A DNA stretch of 64,000 nt, taken from positions 1,054,001 to 1,118,000 of the forward strand of contig JAUTDP010000003.1 of NCBI GenBank assembly GCA_033439795.1. The letters run 5' to 3'. The notes under the pieces are model-generated. The model saw nothing but the letters and a program-made list of their open reading frames with translations. It searched no databases and was not told the DNA's origin. The translations under genes and the position numbers were made by a program. This DNA comes from Sordaria brevicollis. Lineage: Eukaryota > Ascomycota > Sordariomycetes > Sordariales > Sordariaceae. Positions 31,648-44,500 of this stretch are shown piece by piece (the first letter of the stretch is position 1; every line of letters starts with the position of its first letter).

Positions 31648-34600
31648 ATTAATAATTGCAATTTAACGTTTAATAACTACCGCGAATAATATACTCTTCG
31701 CACCCCCTTTAGTAAATTCGCTAATAATGTCGCGAATTTACTAATTTTGTTAATTATTTACTTATTTATATTAGATGGTAATTCTAACGACGGCCCCCTT
31801 TAGTTCGTTAGCTTTAAATTATATCGCTCTAAATTACTTTAATCGCAATCGCTTTTCAATTTTATTAATTATTTTACTTATTTATATCGGACGGCTAATT
31901 TTAATAACGCCCTTTAATAATATTAAAATTATTTACTTATTTATATTGGACGGCTACTTTAATAATATTATAATTAACCCCGCTTTTATTATTTTATACT
32001 ATTGCGTTCGTATCGATTTATATTAGTTAATATATAGAAATATTTAATATTACTTTAATTCGAACTTTTTTTAAACTTCGATATTAAAGGTAATTTAAAA
32101 TAATATATAATTTATTTTCGATAGCGTTTACAATTTCTTATTTCCTAAATTCCTTTTATTTCCCTTTTTATTATTACCCTAATCTTATTATTAATACCTT
32201 TTAATTATACGTTAATTTTTTTATTAATTTAATTAATATAATTAATAAAGATCCTTCCGACGACGAGAATAATTTACGCTATTCCTTGCGTAAAATATTA
32301 GTATTAATTACCGGTACGTATAATTTCGACCGTTTGAATAATTTTAGCGTATAATGGTTTAGTTTAATTAATTTATAACGTAATATTACGCAATTCCGTC
32401 GCTACTTTAATTCGTAGGTTAGGTTCGATTTTAATTATAATAATTAAAACGATTTTACCCCGCGCCCGGAGCCTTTTAAAATAAAATTGGTCGGTAATAT
32501 TATTTCTTTAATTATTAATATTTTATCCCCCTTTAAAATGTATTTGCATTAATTATCTTTTATTATCGTTCCCCTTAAGAATTTTATATTAATTACCTTA
32601 TTTAATAAGCGCGCCCTGTAGTGCGTTAATTATAATACCGCTATTTTCGACCGTAATAATTCCGAAAGAATTAATAATAACGATATCGAAGGAGGAGGCG
32701 ATATATTTAAATATTTTATATAGAAAAAAATATAGTAGAAAATAGGCTTTATCGATTTAAAGAGAAGAAAAATAGACCGCCGAATAATAATATTCGATAA
32801 ATATTTCGAATATTTCGATAATAATTTCGTTCGTATCGATAAATACTTTATATATTATAAAGATAGATTATAAAAAGTCGATAACTAGATTATAAAATTC
32901 CGCCGCAATTATTTAATTTAAATAAATACTTTTAATTAATATATTTTAGAATTTAAGAATAATTATTTCGAAATTATAGTAGTTTTAAAAGGTAAGAATA
33001 AGGATAAGGAATTTACTTAGGATTTAATTAATATTCTTAATTAATATCCCGATTATTCTTTTAATGCGTTTAACGTTATAATTATTCGTATTGGCGACCT
33101 TTTATTTAATAATTCCCCTATTATTGCTAATACGTATAAATATTATTAAGTTTACGTCGAAGATAAGAAGGATTATATAAATTTTAATATTTTTCTTTAT
33201 TTCCGTCGTAATAAAAATATTCTAGAGTAGATTAAAATTCCCCGTAAGAAATTAATTATTAATAACCTATATCGCCCTTATAATCGATTTAACGATAATT
33301 TATTCGATTATAATTACGTCGACCCCTATATTACGAAGCTTTTTAATCCTAATTTTGAAATAAATAAAGCTAATTTTATAGAGTAGGTTAATAATATAAA
33401 GGACCGCGAAATTAAAGTATTTAAAATAACGGAGGATTAAATTAAACGTTAAAAGAAAAGAAATAAGGATATTTATTATATAATAAAATATTAAAAGGAA
33501 ATATTCTTACGCTACGTTAAAATAAATAAACGTTATATTTAAATAATATATATTTTTTAAACGGAATATATTTATTCTAAAATTTACTTTAATTTATTTA
33601 TCGAGGATATATATAAGGCCGTTAAGGATAAAACCTACATTAAATACGAATTATATAAAGTTAAATAGCTTAAAATTTTAATTAATTTTATTAATAAATT
33701 TAATAAGGTTGGAAATATTTTTATTTTTATTAATCCGTTCCATTTTCCCCTTATATTCTTTTTTAAATCTTTTAATAAAATTACCGTCCGTTTTAAAGAT
33801 AATAAAACCCGTAGTAAGGTTGCCCCCGGAGGAGGTATTAAAAGATTTTTTAATATTCTTCGCTAATATACCCCCGCCGGCGATTTTAATAGTAACCTTA
33901 ATAATAATAATAATAATGATAGTATAAACCCTAATAAATATATATATAGCGGCCGCTATAGTTCTTATAAACCAATTTTCTTTAAATTTACCCCCGACGT
34001 TAACGATAATAAACCTTGGTATAAATGTAACGAAATTAGTACTTTTAACCCATTTATTAATAATTTTAATAATATAGGTATAATTGAAAACGGTATTTCT
34101 ATAGTTTTTACCGACGTATTAATATTTATTAATCGTTTATAAACCCTAATCGTTAACGACCCCTATAATTATATTTAAAAATAATTAATTTGTATATAGT
34201 TATTCCTTTTTTAAAGGGCCGTTTATATATAGTAGTATAATTAATTAACCCCCGAAAAGTAATTTAAGTTAGTTATTTTATATAATTTAACCCGAGTGTT
34301 TATAATCCGGTTCGCCCCCGATATAATTACTATTATCCGGAAATTTAATGAAAGACGGTTTACCCTATATTATTTTTATTAAGACGAGAATATAACTATT
34401 ATTTATTTATTTAAGCAATTCCGTTTCGCTCGTACTATAAGAATTATACTCTAAAAGGACGTTAATTATTATAATATATTTATTTAAATTTAGAATAATT
34501 TTAATATTAATATTAAAACCTTTATCCCAAACTTATTTATTAATTATAATGTAAATATTTATATATAATTTATTGAGAGTAAACGAATTATCCTACGCTT

Positions 34601-35378
34601 AGTAGTTAAAAGTAAGTATAGTTCCGATTATACTTTTTTTTAAAATAACGTTCGTAACCGTAATTATAATCGTTTAATTCGTAATTGTAGCGGTAATCGC
34701 GGATATAACGGTACCTGTAATTATAGTAGTAACCGCGATACCCTTCGTATTTAAGATACGTTACGTAATAACGATTATAACGCTTCCTATAATTGTAATA
34801 ACCCCCGTCCGATTAATATTTGTAACCGCGATTGTAATGTTAATAAAATTCGTAATAACGATTATAATTGTAATTACGACCGAAACCGTTATAAATTTTA
34901 TAAATAGAGTAGGGATTGTATATATTATACCGAGGAAGAGATTATTAATTTTATTAGAATTAATTCGGAGGATAGTTATTTATTGGATAATTTAATCTAT
35001 TATATATATAATAGCGAATTAATTTATTCTAAATATTTAATAAAATTTCAATTTTTGGATATTAAAAGTAATTATATAAAAGGCTATACCTTTAAAGCCC
35101 CTTTTACCGAAGTTATTTCGTTAATTTATATAAATAATAAATTTTAAATATATATTAAGTACGGTAATATTTATTTATTTTGGAATTAATTATTTACGTA
35201 TTTAAATTTCTATTTAAGAATTATTATTATAAATCCGGTTAATTACGTTTCGATAATTCCCTTTTAATTAAAGGAATTAACCTTTTAAAAGGACGAATTA
35301 TTAAAGTAAAGCCCGTTCGTAAGATTTACGTATTTTAAAATTATTATTAAAGTAAATTTTAACGTAGAAGAAATCGAA

Positions 35379-35492
35379 TGTCACGGGTTTAGACCTGCGC
35401 GCTAAACGGGTGCACCATTGCAAAAGAATGGATCGTTGTTCCGATTGCCATTCGGAACAACAAGCGCAGGTTTATAAACCCGAACCCTTACA
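35379..35492 (-). repeat. TRIM LTR, copy 1
   Basis: Identical over 114 bases to copy 2. It contains a perfect 9-base hairpin stem (TTGTTCCGA and TCGGAACAA) and near-inverted outer parts (CGGGTTTAGACCTGCGC against GCGCAGGTTTATAAACCCG). Confidence 0.9.
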
Positions 35493-35650
35493 CTACTCCC
35501 CCTCTTACCCCTTCCCTCTATCCTAGGGAGGGCCGGCTTGGAGCTAGGTAACGGGAACGGTTTATAACGCCATTCGAAAAGTCTCGAAGACTTTTACCGC
35601 CGCGAAGAGGCTACGGAACATTCCGGTTCCTCGGTGGCGAACCGCCTTCG

Positions 35651-35700
35651 GAATGCCGCTCCCGGGAATCGAACTCGGGACCTCTTGCGGATTAATCGGA
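35651..35700 (-). other. tRNA-like T-arm sequence in the TRIM interior
   Basis: On the minus strand the stretch reads CCCGAGTTCGATTCCCGGG, a T-arm-like stem and loop with one mismatch, just inside the 5' LTR of the element. It may derive from a tRNA captured at the primer-binding step. No complete tRNA fold is present. Confidence 0.4.
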
Positions 35701-35706
35701 ACAAAC

Positions 35707-35820
35707 TGTCACGGGTTTAGACCTGCGCGCTAAACGGGTGCACCATTGCAAAAGAATGGATCGTTGTTCCGATTGCCATTCGGAACAACAAGCGCAGGTT
35801 TATAAACCCGAACCCTTACA
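35707..35820 (-). repeat. TRIM LTR, copy 2
   Basis: Identical to copy 1. Followed directly by the target duplication TCGAA. Confidence 0.9.
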
Positions 35821-38800
35821 TCGAAGTTTATATAGACTTTAAAACGGTAAAAATTATAATCGATCGTTAATTCCTAAATACTTTAAAATATTCTATTTTT
35901 ATTAAATATTTTATACGGATTAAAGGAATTAGAGGGAAGCCTATTAAATTTACTAAGTAAATTACCTTTATAATTTATTTAATAAGAAAAGATGCGTATA
36001 ACGCTCCGACGTTATTTAAAATAAAAACCGTAGAATAAATTATAAATAAATTAGATCCGAACTTCTTATTAGCGAACTCCTTTCTATACCCCAAATAAGT
36101 AAAGATTGATTATTATAAAATTGAGGTAGTTTTACTATAAAATAATTTTAATATTTCTTTTAACGTTTTAAAACCCTTGTATTATTATTTACATAAGGTT
36201 GTAATGGATAAGAAGGTTATTTTAAGGCTAAGTAAAAAGAGAATAATTTTAATTAATTATATTAATTTCTTTAAAGATTATAATTTTTTTTTTAATTCTT
36301 TATATTAAACCGTTTTTAATACGGTCATCGACGTTTAATCCCTTCGAATAATCCTTATAAAGAATATTATAGATAAAGATATAATTATCCTGAAAAAGTA
36401 AAAAGTTAATATAATTACCGAATATAATACCGATAATTATTTCGCCTCTAATTAAATAGAAATATACGAAATAGCCCTCGCTATATAAATTTTATAAATA
36501 ATAAATAACGATCTAACCTTACCCTTTAATAAGGCTATAGAAATAATTTATTAAATATATTATATTCCCGCTAACGTTGAAATTAATATCGACTTAGATA
36601 TAATTAAAATTCTAAAATTTATTAATATTATTATTAACGCTTTATTAGACGAGGTTAAATAAAAACCCCTTGAAATTAATTTATTAGATTTATTTAAGAT
36701 ATTCGATAAATAATTTAATTTTAATATATATATAGATAATAAAACCCCCGAATTTAATACTAAAGAGGGAATATATATTTACGCCGGGAGTAAATATATA
36801 TTATACGTATTCGTTAAATTAGTAGCGAAATTCCCTAAATTATAGAAAGAAGGAGGATTAATCGATATAATTAAAGAAAATATAATACGTATTCTTTTAA
36901 TAAAAGGATAGTAAAATTATAAAGTCGTTATTCGAATATACTTAATTAGTAAAAAGGATTAGGCTATTATCGATGAAATTTTCGATACCCTTTATAAATA
37001 AAGTAAAATAAATTAGGTTAAATACATTACGTTATTTATTTACCCTATATTTATTATATAAAGAAAGACGAAGAATAATCCTAAAGGACGTCCGGTAATC
37101 GATTTACGTATTTTTAATAATTTTATTATCCCCGATAATTACCCTTTACTATTCTAATATAAAATTATCGTATTTATATATAGTAAGGTTATTATAATAA
37201 TTATTAACGTAGTATTATTCTTCTATTAATTTAGGGTATAATATAAATATTAAGATTAATTTACGTTAATAATATATAAAGGATTAGAATAATTTATAAT
37301 AGTATAAATAAGGTTTAAAAATATTTTTATTTACGTATAACGATTTATAAATATACTTCTTTATAAATATAGAAATTATTATAGGGTATATATCGATAAT
37401 ATTATAATTACGTTTAATTCCGTCGACGATTACTTAAAATATTTTAACGCTATTTTTACTTTATTCGTATTAAAGAATATCGTTTTATCGCCCAAGAAAT
37501 TATATTTTAGTTACCCTAACGTTAAATTCTTAAAATTTTATATTAACGGCTTCGGGCTCTTTATAATTAAAGATTGTATTTAAATATTTAAGGACTTTAC
37601 TTTCCCTAATAATTTTAAAACTTTCGAATAATATATCGGCGGAATAAGGTTTTTAAAATATTTGATTATTTATTACGTTTAATTGGTAAAACCGCTTTAA
37701 TTTTATAAAATTACCCTTTTCGTAGTAAAATATAAAGTAGGTAAAATAAAAATCGGTAAATTAATACGCTAGATAATATATTATACGAAAATATTCTTTA
37801 CGCTTACCCTAATAGAAAGGGCTGCTTTCGATATACTTTAACGCGCTATATATAATAATTAAATTATCTTTTACTATTTCGACTTTAATAAATTCATCTT
37901 TTTTTAAATTAACGGCTCTTTAGAATATAAGTTTAATATTATAATTTTCTATTTAAAGGATAGATACTAATAGGTCGAAGGTACTTTTATACCCCTTCTG
38001 TAGGTTTTATTAATTATATTTTTAAATAAGGTCTTAATTAAAGTAGAAATTAAATATAATCCGTTGGAATTAAAAATCGTTTACTTAATATAAGTAATAA
38101 AGAAATTCCGTACTTAATTATACGCGTATAATTTATTTATTATTATTTTAACCGATTATTCCGCAATTAAGGGTATTATTAAATAAATTTCTCTTTATAT
38201 TTTATTAACCGACTGTACTAACCGTTATTTAATAAATATATTAATTTACTTTTTTAAATATAAATTAAAGGTTTTTTATATCCCCGGTAAGTTTAATTTC
38301 GTATTTAATACCTTAAATTATTTTAAGACTATTATAAATAATAAAAATTAAAAAAGTATTCCGGTCCTTGATAATATTTAGATAAAAGATTATATTATAT
38401 AGATAAATAGTATTTAATATTCCTTTTTAAAAGCCTAAATAAACCCGAAGTTATATAAAAATTTTATTTTAAAATATATATCCGATAGCAAATTCGCAAA
38501 AGTTATAGAATATTTAAAGAGCTATTTTAAAAGGGTTTCCGAAGATAGAAATATTATATTTTTAAAACCCGGTTATCTTTTCTTTATACGAAATAGTTTT
38601 ATTTATAATTAATAAATAAATAAAATGAAAGTATTTTACGTCCTTTTTAAATAAATTAAAGTAATTTTAGAATTTATTTATAACGAAAAATACTATTTCA
38701 GCTATAATTGTATAATATACGATTTATAAAGACTATTATTCGTTAATAAAACCCGCTTAATTAAATAATATTTAAAGTACTATTTAATTTATTAATTTAA

Positions 38801-40148
38801 TTAAACCGATCGTCAATTAATTATTAAAAATTATTAACTTATTAAATTAGAGGAGGCTTTCCCTATAAGAATTATATCTATTAATTTTATTATCGAATTC
38901 CCTAAAATCTTTTCCAAAAATACCCTTTAAATAATATTTAATTATAATATATTTAATACCTTAATACCTATTATAAATAAAATATCTAAAAGAATATTAT
39001 TAATCCCTAAATATAATATATATATTATTATAGAATAAAGTATTATTATAATCCGGTTATTTTTATTATATAATTAGGGCTTTCTTATTGGTATTATATT
39101 TAATCGGGATAGAAAATTTATATTTTAATTTTAGAAGGGTATATAGATTGCTTTAAGTATTAAATTACTTATAATTATTGCGTATTATCTTTCTAGTAAT
39201 AGAATAATAGAACGTAAAAATTAGATTATTAAAATCGCTATTTATTTTTATACTTTTATTTACAAATTCGGATATAATTAGTGATTAATTATACCGTTAT
39301 TATAATAGAATTTTAATAACGTTTTTATTAAAAACTTTAAAGCTTCCCTTTATAAATATTTATTTAACTATAAATTTCGAAGACTTCTTAATATAAATTT
39401 ATAATCCGAAGACGATTACTAATTATAAAATAATCTAACTATCCGAAACCATATCCGGTAGGAAGCCTAATTAATTATAGACTTCGTTATCGCTAATATA
39501 AAAACTAAATATAATACTACCTACCGATAATTCGATTTTTAAATCGGCGATAAAATATTCTTAAAATTTTATTACAATTATTATTTACCCGGACGACCTT
39601 TACGTAAAACCTCCTAATAACGCTCCGGATTATTTAAAATCTTCAAAAAGATAAGTCGTTTAATTTATCGATTAAATTTATTTAATTGAATAAAGATCTA
39701 CCCAATTATTTTTATAATATATTTATTATTAATACTAAAAAATAAAAACCCGTTCAGCCGTTTTATTCCCCCCCTAAGACCGATCGAAAATTCTTAAAAT
39801 AATTCTAATAAAAATAAAGGTAAATAATACGAATTAGAGAAGATCGTAACGTATAAATAAATTAATAAAAAGATTTAATATTATATAAAATAAAAAGGAT
39901 ACAGTTATTATTTAAATGAATAAAAGGATACAGAGGATTTAAAGAACACTAAGGAATTAGTTAAAAACTATTAGAAATACCGGCCTAATAAACGAAAGAA
40001 AAGTGCCCCCTACTTATACGTAAATAAATAAAAGAAAGTTTAATTTATAAATAAGAAGGATTAAAAGGATAAAAGACATCGGTCCCCGAAAAGGAAGTGA
40101 GGGTATTTTTATTAAGGATAATAGCGTTTCTTTTACGGTACCAGGATT

Positions 40149-40447
40149 TAATGCGGACGAAAGGATTATATATATATATATTAAATTTATTAAATAAGAA
40201 GTATAGTATACTATAGGCACTATACTTTGGTAGGATCCGCTAGCCGGTAGATTAATAGGCGTATGTTTAGTAGGTGCCCGCCGGGCGCGGTCGAGGACCT
40301 ACTTTGAATTGCGCGTTATTCAATGGTCGGGTTGAATCCTTGAAAAAGGATTCCTGTAGGCGCTAGCCTACGGCTCCCTTCTTCCTTTTACATCATCTTC
40401 TTTTAATATTATAGATTGCTACAACGCATCGTGGTATTACCCTATTA
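40149..40447 (+). repeat. 3' LTR of the gypsy element
   Basis: Same length as the 5' LTR, begins TAATGCGGACGAAAGG (TG changed to TA) and ends CCCTATTA, followed by the target duplication GCTAA. Confidence 0.88.
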
Positions 40448-41543
40448 GCTAATTAACGCGTTTAATAAATTTAAAATAAAAAAAATATTAAATTAGCGAA
40501 TTATATTAAAGAATAAAAAAAGTACTACCTTAACCGATTATAATTGGAAATAAACGCCGCGGTATAATATACTTACCGAAGAAAATTATTAATTTTTCTA
40601 TATAATTTAATAGGGAGCTTTTAAATTTAGTAGGTTACTTTTCTTTTTAAAATAATATAGCGCTTCTTAAAATTCTTAAATTAATTACGTGAAAATTTGA
40701 ATATATATTGGATTTTTAAATAGGTTTTAACGAATAATTTAATTAAATAGTTACGAAATTAAGTTATTCCGATAATCTATTTACCGGTATAATAAATATC
40801 CTAAAACTCTTGTTATAATTTTTCTTTTATTATTAATTATATTATACTACCTTTTCGAAAGGGATTTAATAATAATTTATTTCTAATACCCTATTAATAA
40901 TATATAATACGGATAGGAATTTTATAAATATTATAGGTTTTTCGATAAAGGGTATTATAGTACCCGGGAGGATTAGGCTCATTAATAATGCTAATTCGCC
41001 GTCGATAATTACGCTTACTATTATTTTAAATCTCGATTTTAATTTATAAAAAGTAAATAAGGATTTATCGATCGTAAGGTTCATTAATATAACCTCCTTC
41101 GATTATTATACGGGGTATACTAAATTATAATATTAACTTTTAATTTCTTTTTTAATAAATATATATATTTAACCTTTTTAAATAATATTTTAAATCGGAT
41201 TTTATAGTCTTTATAAAATTTCGCGGTAGGATTAAGGTAGTATTTAGCGCGCTCTATAATAAAAGGTAGTATTGGAATTGAACTATTTTAATTAAGCTAG
41301 CGCTAACGTAGAATATTTATAGTAATATATAATAATAATAATAATAATAACGACGACGACGATAGTCCTGATTGCTAGTGTAATAGGGATAGGGGAAGAA
41401 GTAGGAGAAGGGAGGAATATAAGCTCCCGAAAATGCCGAGATTTTATACTATATAATACTACTAAAATGCCGGCGCAAGGCGGGCGTATGTATTGCTAGT
41501 GGGTGGGCTGTTCCCTACTTTACCCTAAATTTTGAAAGGTATA

Positions 41544-41574
41544 GACCTATTGCAAATTTCGCGAGTTTCTACGG
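41544..41574 (-). repeat. right terminal inverted repeat of the 12.4 kb element
   Basis: Complement of 29200-29230 without mismatch, followed by TA at 41575-41576. Confidence 0.9.
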
Positions 41575-41576
41575 TA

Positions 41577-44500
41577 GGTGCAAATGCAAAAATGCAATTA
41601 TGTTCTGCATGGTGAGAGGAAGGAACCTCATTGCATCGAGTGACGGGACTTGCAGGCAAGAAATGTGGCTCGTGCGCCTTCCCCTTTCTGAACGTTGCTT
41701 GTGAATCCTTCCATTCGATTGCGATCCTTCCCGCTCTGAGGTGCCGCGTTCAACGGCGTCAAGCCATAGCCGCCGCCATATTCCCCTTTCCCTTCTTTTG
41801 CATTTCCGTGACGATATTGTCACGAACTGTGTGGATCGCGGGCCTGATCGCGGGCCTGATTGCGACGCTTGTTGCTGACCCGGTGCAGTGGCCCGCTCTT
41901 TGGGGCTGACGGGAATGAGACCAAGACCGGGAGGAGGAGAATCGCTTGCTGCATGGCGCCGTAGATCATTGTCATGGCGACCATGGCTAGGGTGATAGGG
42001 CAGTGCTAGCAGATTCAGGCATACACGCTTACATTGTGGTATTTCCGCGGGAGCGGATGTAAAGTGATACTACTATTCCAAAGAAATGTTGACTTGGCGC
42101 CCTTGTTACCTGACTTGAGAATTGTGTGATATTTTCAAGCTATTAGCGGGCTTGAAAACGTCAATGAAGATTTGCTCTTCCAACGCTTCTTGATGGACGA
42201 GATATTGCCAACGCAACCTATGAACGCAGGGGCCGAGATTGAGGCTTTCTGCGCCAAAGAAGCTGAAGGCGATCTGAACAGTCAACAGATCCATGATGAC
42301 GCCCCCGGCTGTAGCGTTGTTTTCTCGTTGTAACTAATGCAAGGAACGCTCGCTGCATTGATTTGTGGTGCTTCGATAGCTTATCATTTGTAGAGACCGG
42401 GGAAAGAAAAGAGATAGGTTGTTTGCCACCTACGACACTTTGCCTTGGTCGTTCCCAATGAATGGAACTGTGACAAGAGGCATGGAGCATGATGGTGACA
42501 ATGTGGGCTGAAGGATCAGAAACAGAATCTGTGTTTGTTAGGATTGCTAACAAATATTGGTAGAAGTGACACGCTGATCTGTTAAGACTCTTGCTCCAAA
42601 AATCCAGAGGAATGGTTTCAATCGATCTGACATCCCGTCTGCTGCAACCCTGACGGACAGATCCAAAGTGGAGGACAGCCACAACCCTGACGACCCGAAG
42701 GTGTGGACCCCACTCGACAAGAAGCCGTGACAGGCAAGCACTAACAAGACCCTTGGAAATTAGCAGCGGCAGCGGCGCATCACGACGGGCATGATTGTCA
42801 GATTGATTGATGAGGCTCGCAGGGGACCGCAATTTCGACGATGCATCTTAGCACCGCATGTTTTGATTTTACAGCTTCTGGTACCGAGGGGTTCCAAGCT
42901 CACGTGGAAGACAGTACCAAGTCCTCATGCAATGATTCCTGCGGACGATGGAAGTTGAAGCTTGTGAAGTTTGACGCTGAGTTTTTTGAGAGTACACCCC
43001 GGGTTAGGGTCCATGGAGGGTTTTTGGCGGCCGTTGTTGGCGTTGGCGTCGAGGTTGGATCTGCCACAGCCGGCAGATCGCCTGCTGTTGTTAGCGCGGC
43101 GCGCGAGACCCTGTGGAGATTCTATTTGAAGCCCACAACGCCAATGCTTATCGCGATGTCGCCTCTTGGGGAAATGATATCACAGACCTTGCAAGAACAG
43201 CTACCTCATCACGGTCTTAAAAGCATTTGTTTTTCGCGTTAACAAACTTCTGTTTTTCCTCGTCATGGACTACCAGTTCATGCTTCCACACGTGATGGGA
43301 AACCCTCCCAGAGTGGCTCGATGTTGTCAGCGCATGCGCAGACAACTCAGCCAAGCTTCTTGTACGTGGAATGTAATTCTGGGCAGAGCCATATGGTCTG
43401 GTGTTACAGAGCGAAGATATGGAAGTTCCTTGAGAATCATGAAAGAATCGGGATGGCGGCAGTCTACCGCACAGTGCAGTCCAACCTCCATTCCAAGTGT
43501 TTGCTGTTCAGGTGCAACTGCAGTGGGCTCGGAGAATACACTCACTAGACGACGGCTAATGATTGTTGTGGTCATCTCGATGAGCTTCTGCTGGAAGTCT
43601 CGAGTGGTAATTGATTGATCTCACCGATGAGTCTCATACTCGTCACGAGTAAGCCATATAATAAGGGCAAGGTAGTCGGGCTTCAATCAGCCATGAGTGT
43701 CGACCAAAAAGAAACCTAGGAACGGGAGTCAAAAGTGCCCAACGTCTCTTACCAACCATAACGTTCCGAATCCCTGCTAAACGTGGGATCAGATTCCTGA
43801 TCACCTTGTTCAACACCATGGACTGTTTCGCGTCGCATGCCATGTGGATGGCGGCCTGCTAGTCATCTCACTTGCGCATACTAATTAGTTGGTAACCATT
43901 CACCTCCTTCTCAACCATAAGCTGTCGTACAATCCCCGAGGCCCTGTCGTCCGGGAGGGCATGGGCTGGGGTTATGGCTGGGAGCCACATTGGAACTTTG
44001 GAAGCCTGGGGATTCCCGGAGCTTTCGGAAATCGGAAGGGGTACGTACGGGTTGACATGTTCGGTTGGTTCAACTACACACGACCAACAACATGCGTACC
44101 CCAACTAACAAAACACCCAAGGCGAAAAAGACAAGAAAACATGAAATAAAAATTAACACACTGCCGATAAAGGCCGGAACAGGAGAGGTTAACGGGTTTT
44201 ATCCAACCAGACATGTATCGTGACACTGCTTGAGGTGCCATGTCTGAGGCTCTCGGGCTCCTTCGCTCAGATCACCGGCTCTTCGTGCGGACAGACGTAC
44301 CCTTGGATGTGGCAGAACAACCAGTTCGAATCGTTCCGTTTGCCACTAAATGAGACCAAAACGAGGTGGACAGAAAAAACAGTTCACCCGTGTGAAGAAG
44401 ATGGCGATTGAAAGATATGTTCACATGGGCCATCATGATGAGAACTGTCATCTCATGAATCTTCCACGGTTAGAACGGTGGAAGCGCAATATCCCGAAGT

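Larger units (their letters stand above)
35379..35820 (-). mobile_element. TRIM (miniature LTR retrotransposon), unmutated
   Basis: Two identical 114-base direct repeats (35379-35492 and 35707-35820) enclose 214 bases with no coding capacity. The repeats run TG to CA, and TCGAA flanks both sides (35374-35378 and 35821-35825), a 5-base target duplication. On the minus strand a long purine tract (complement of 35493-35516) lies immediately before the downstream LTR, as a polypurine tract should, so the element is placed on the minus strand. It inserted into the gypsy element and shows normal G+C amid strongly AT-rich sequence, so it arrived after RIP had acted on its host. TRIMs move with enzymes supplied by full-length elements. 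Confidence 0.85.
31648..40148 (+). pseudogene. decayed gag-pol of the gypsy element
   Basis: No long frame remains. Readable fragments are reverse transcriptase (about 37080-37650), RNase H (about 38150) and integrase (about 38840-39120). The gag region is presumably at 32-35 kb but cannot be defined. Every CAA, CAG or TGG codon is a RIP target, which explains the dense stops. Only the family and orientation are meant here. Confidence 0.75.
31349..40447 (+). mobile_element. RIP-inactivated Ty3/gypsy LTR retrotransposon
   Basis: Two 299-base direct repeats (31349-31647 and 40149-40447) enclose a decayed polyprotein. Each end is flanked by the 5-base target duplication GCTAA (31344-31348 and 40448-40452). 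Despite many stops, plus-strand translation near 37080-37150 gives KGRPVIDLRIFNNFIIPDNY, the reverse-transcriptase signature, and near 37385 GYIDNIIITF, the YxDD box. RNase H-like TDYSAIKGII is near 38150, and integrase-like sequence runs from about 38840 to 39120, ending FNRDRKF. Order RT, RNase H, integrase marks Ty3/gypsy. The two LTRs differ mainly by transitions. It interrupts the TIR element and is itself interrupted by a TRIM at 35379. Confidence 0.88.
29200..41574. mobile_element. 12.4 kb TIR element with nested insertions, RIP-mutated
   Basis: The ends are 31-base perfect inverted repeats: 29200-29230 begins CCGTAGAAACTCGCGAAATT and 41544-41574 is its complement. Both are flanked by TA (29198-29199 and 41575-41576), as for Tc1/mariner/pogo elements. 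Without the nested retrotransposon and its target duplication the element is about 3.27 kb. Its interior is strongly AT-rich, with CpA and CpT nearly absent and CpG kept, as expected from RIP. No transposase frame survives for me to classify it. The terminal repeats themselves are not mutated relative to each other. Confidence 0.8.

Noticed and set aside
31775..32026. 83-codon frame and other small frames in the AT-rich block (e.g. 33709-33927, 40866-41084)
   Set aside because: Ile/Leu/Tyr/Asn-rich products of RIP-mutated DNA, not genes.
29200..41574. Centromere or mitochondrial insertion as the cause of the AT-rich block
   Set aside because: Clear TIR, LTR and target-site boundaries and readable reverse transcriptase and integrase show mutated transposons.
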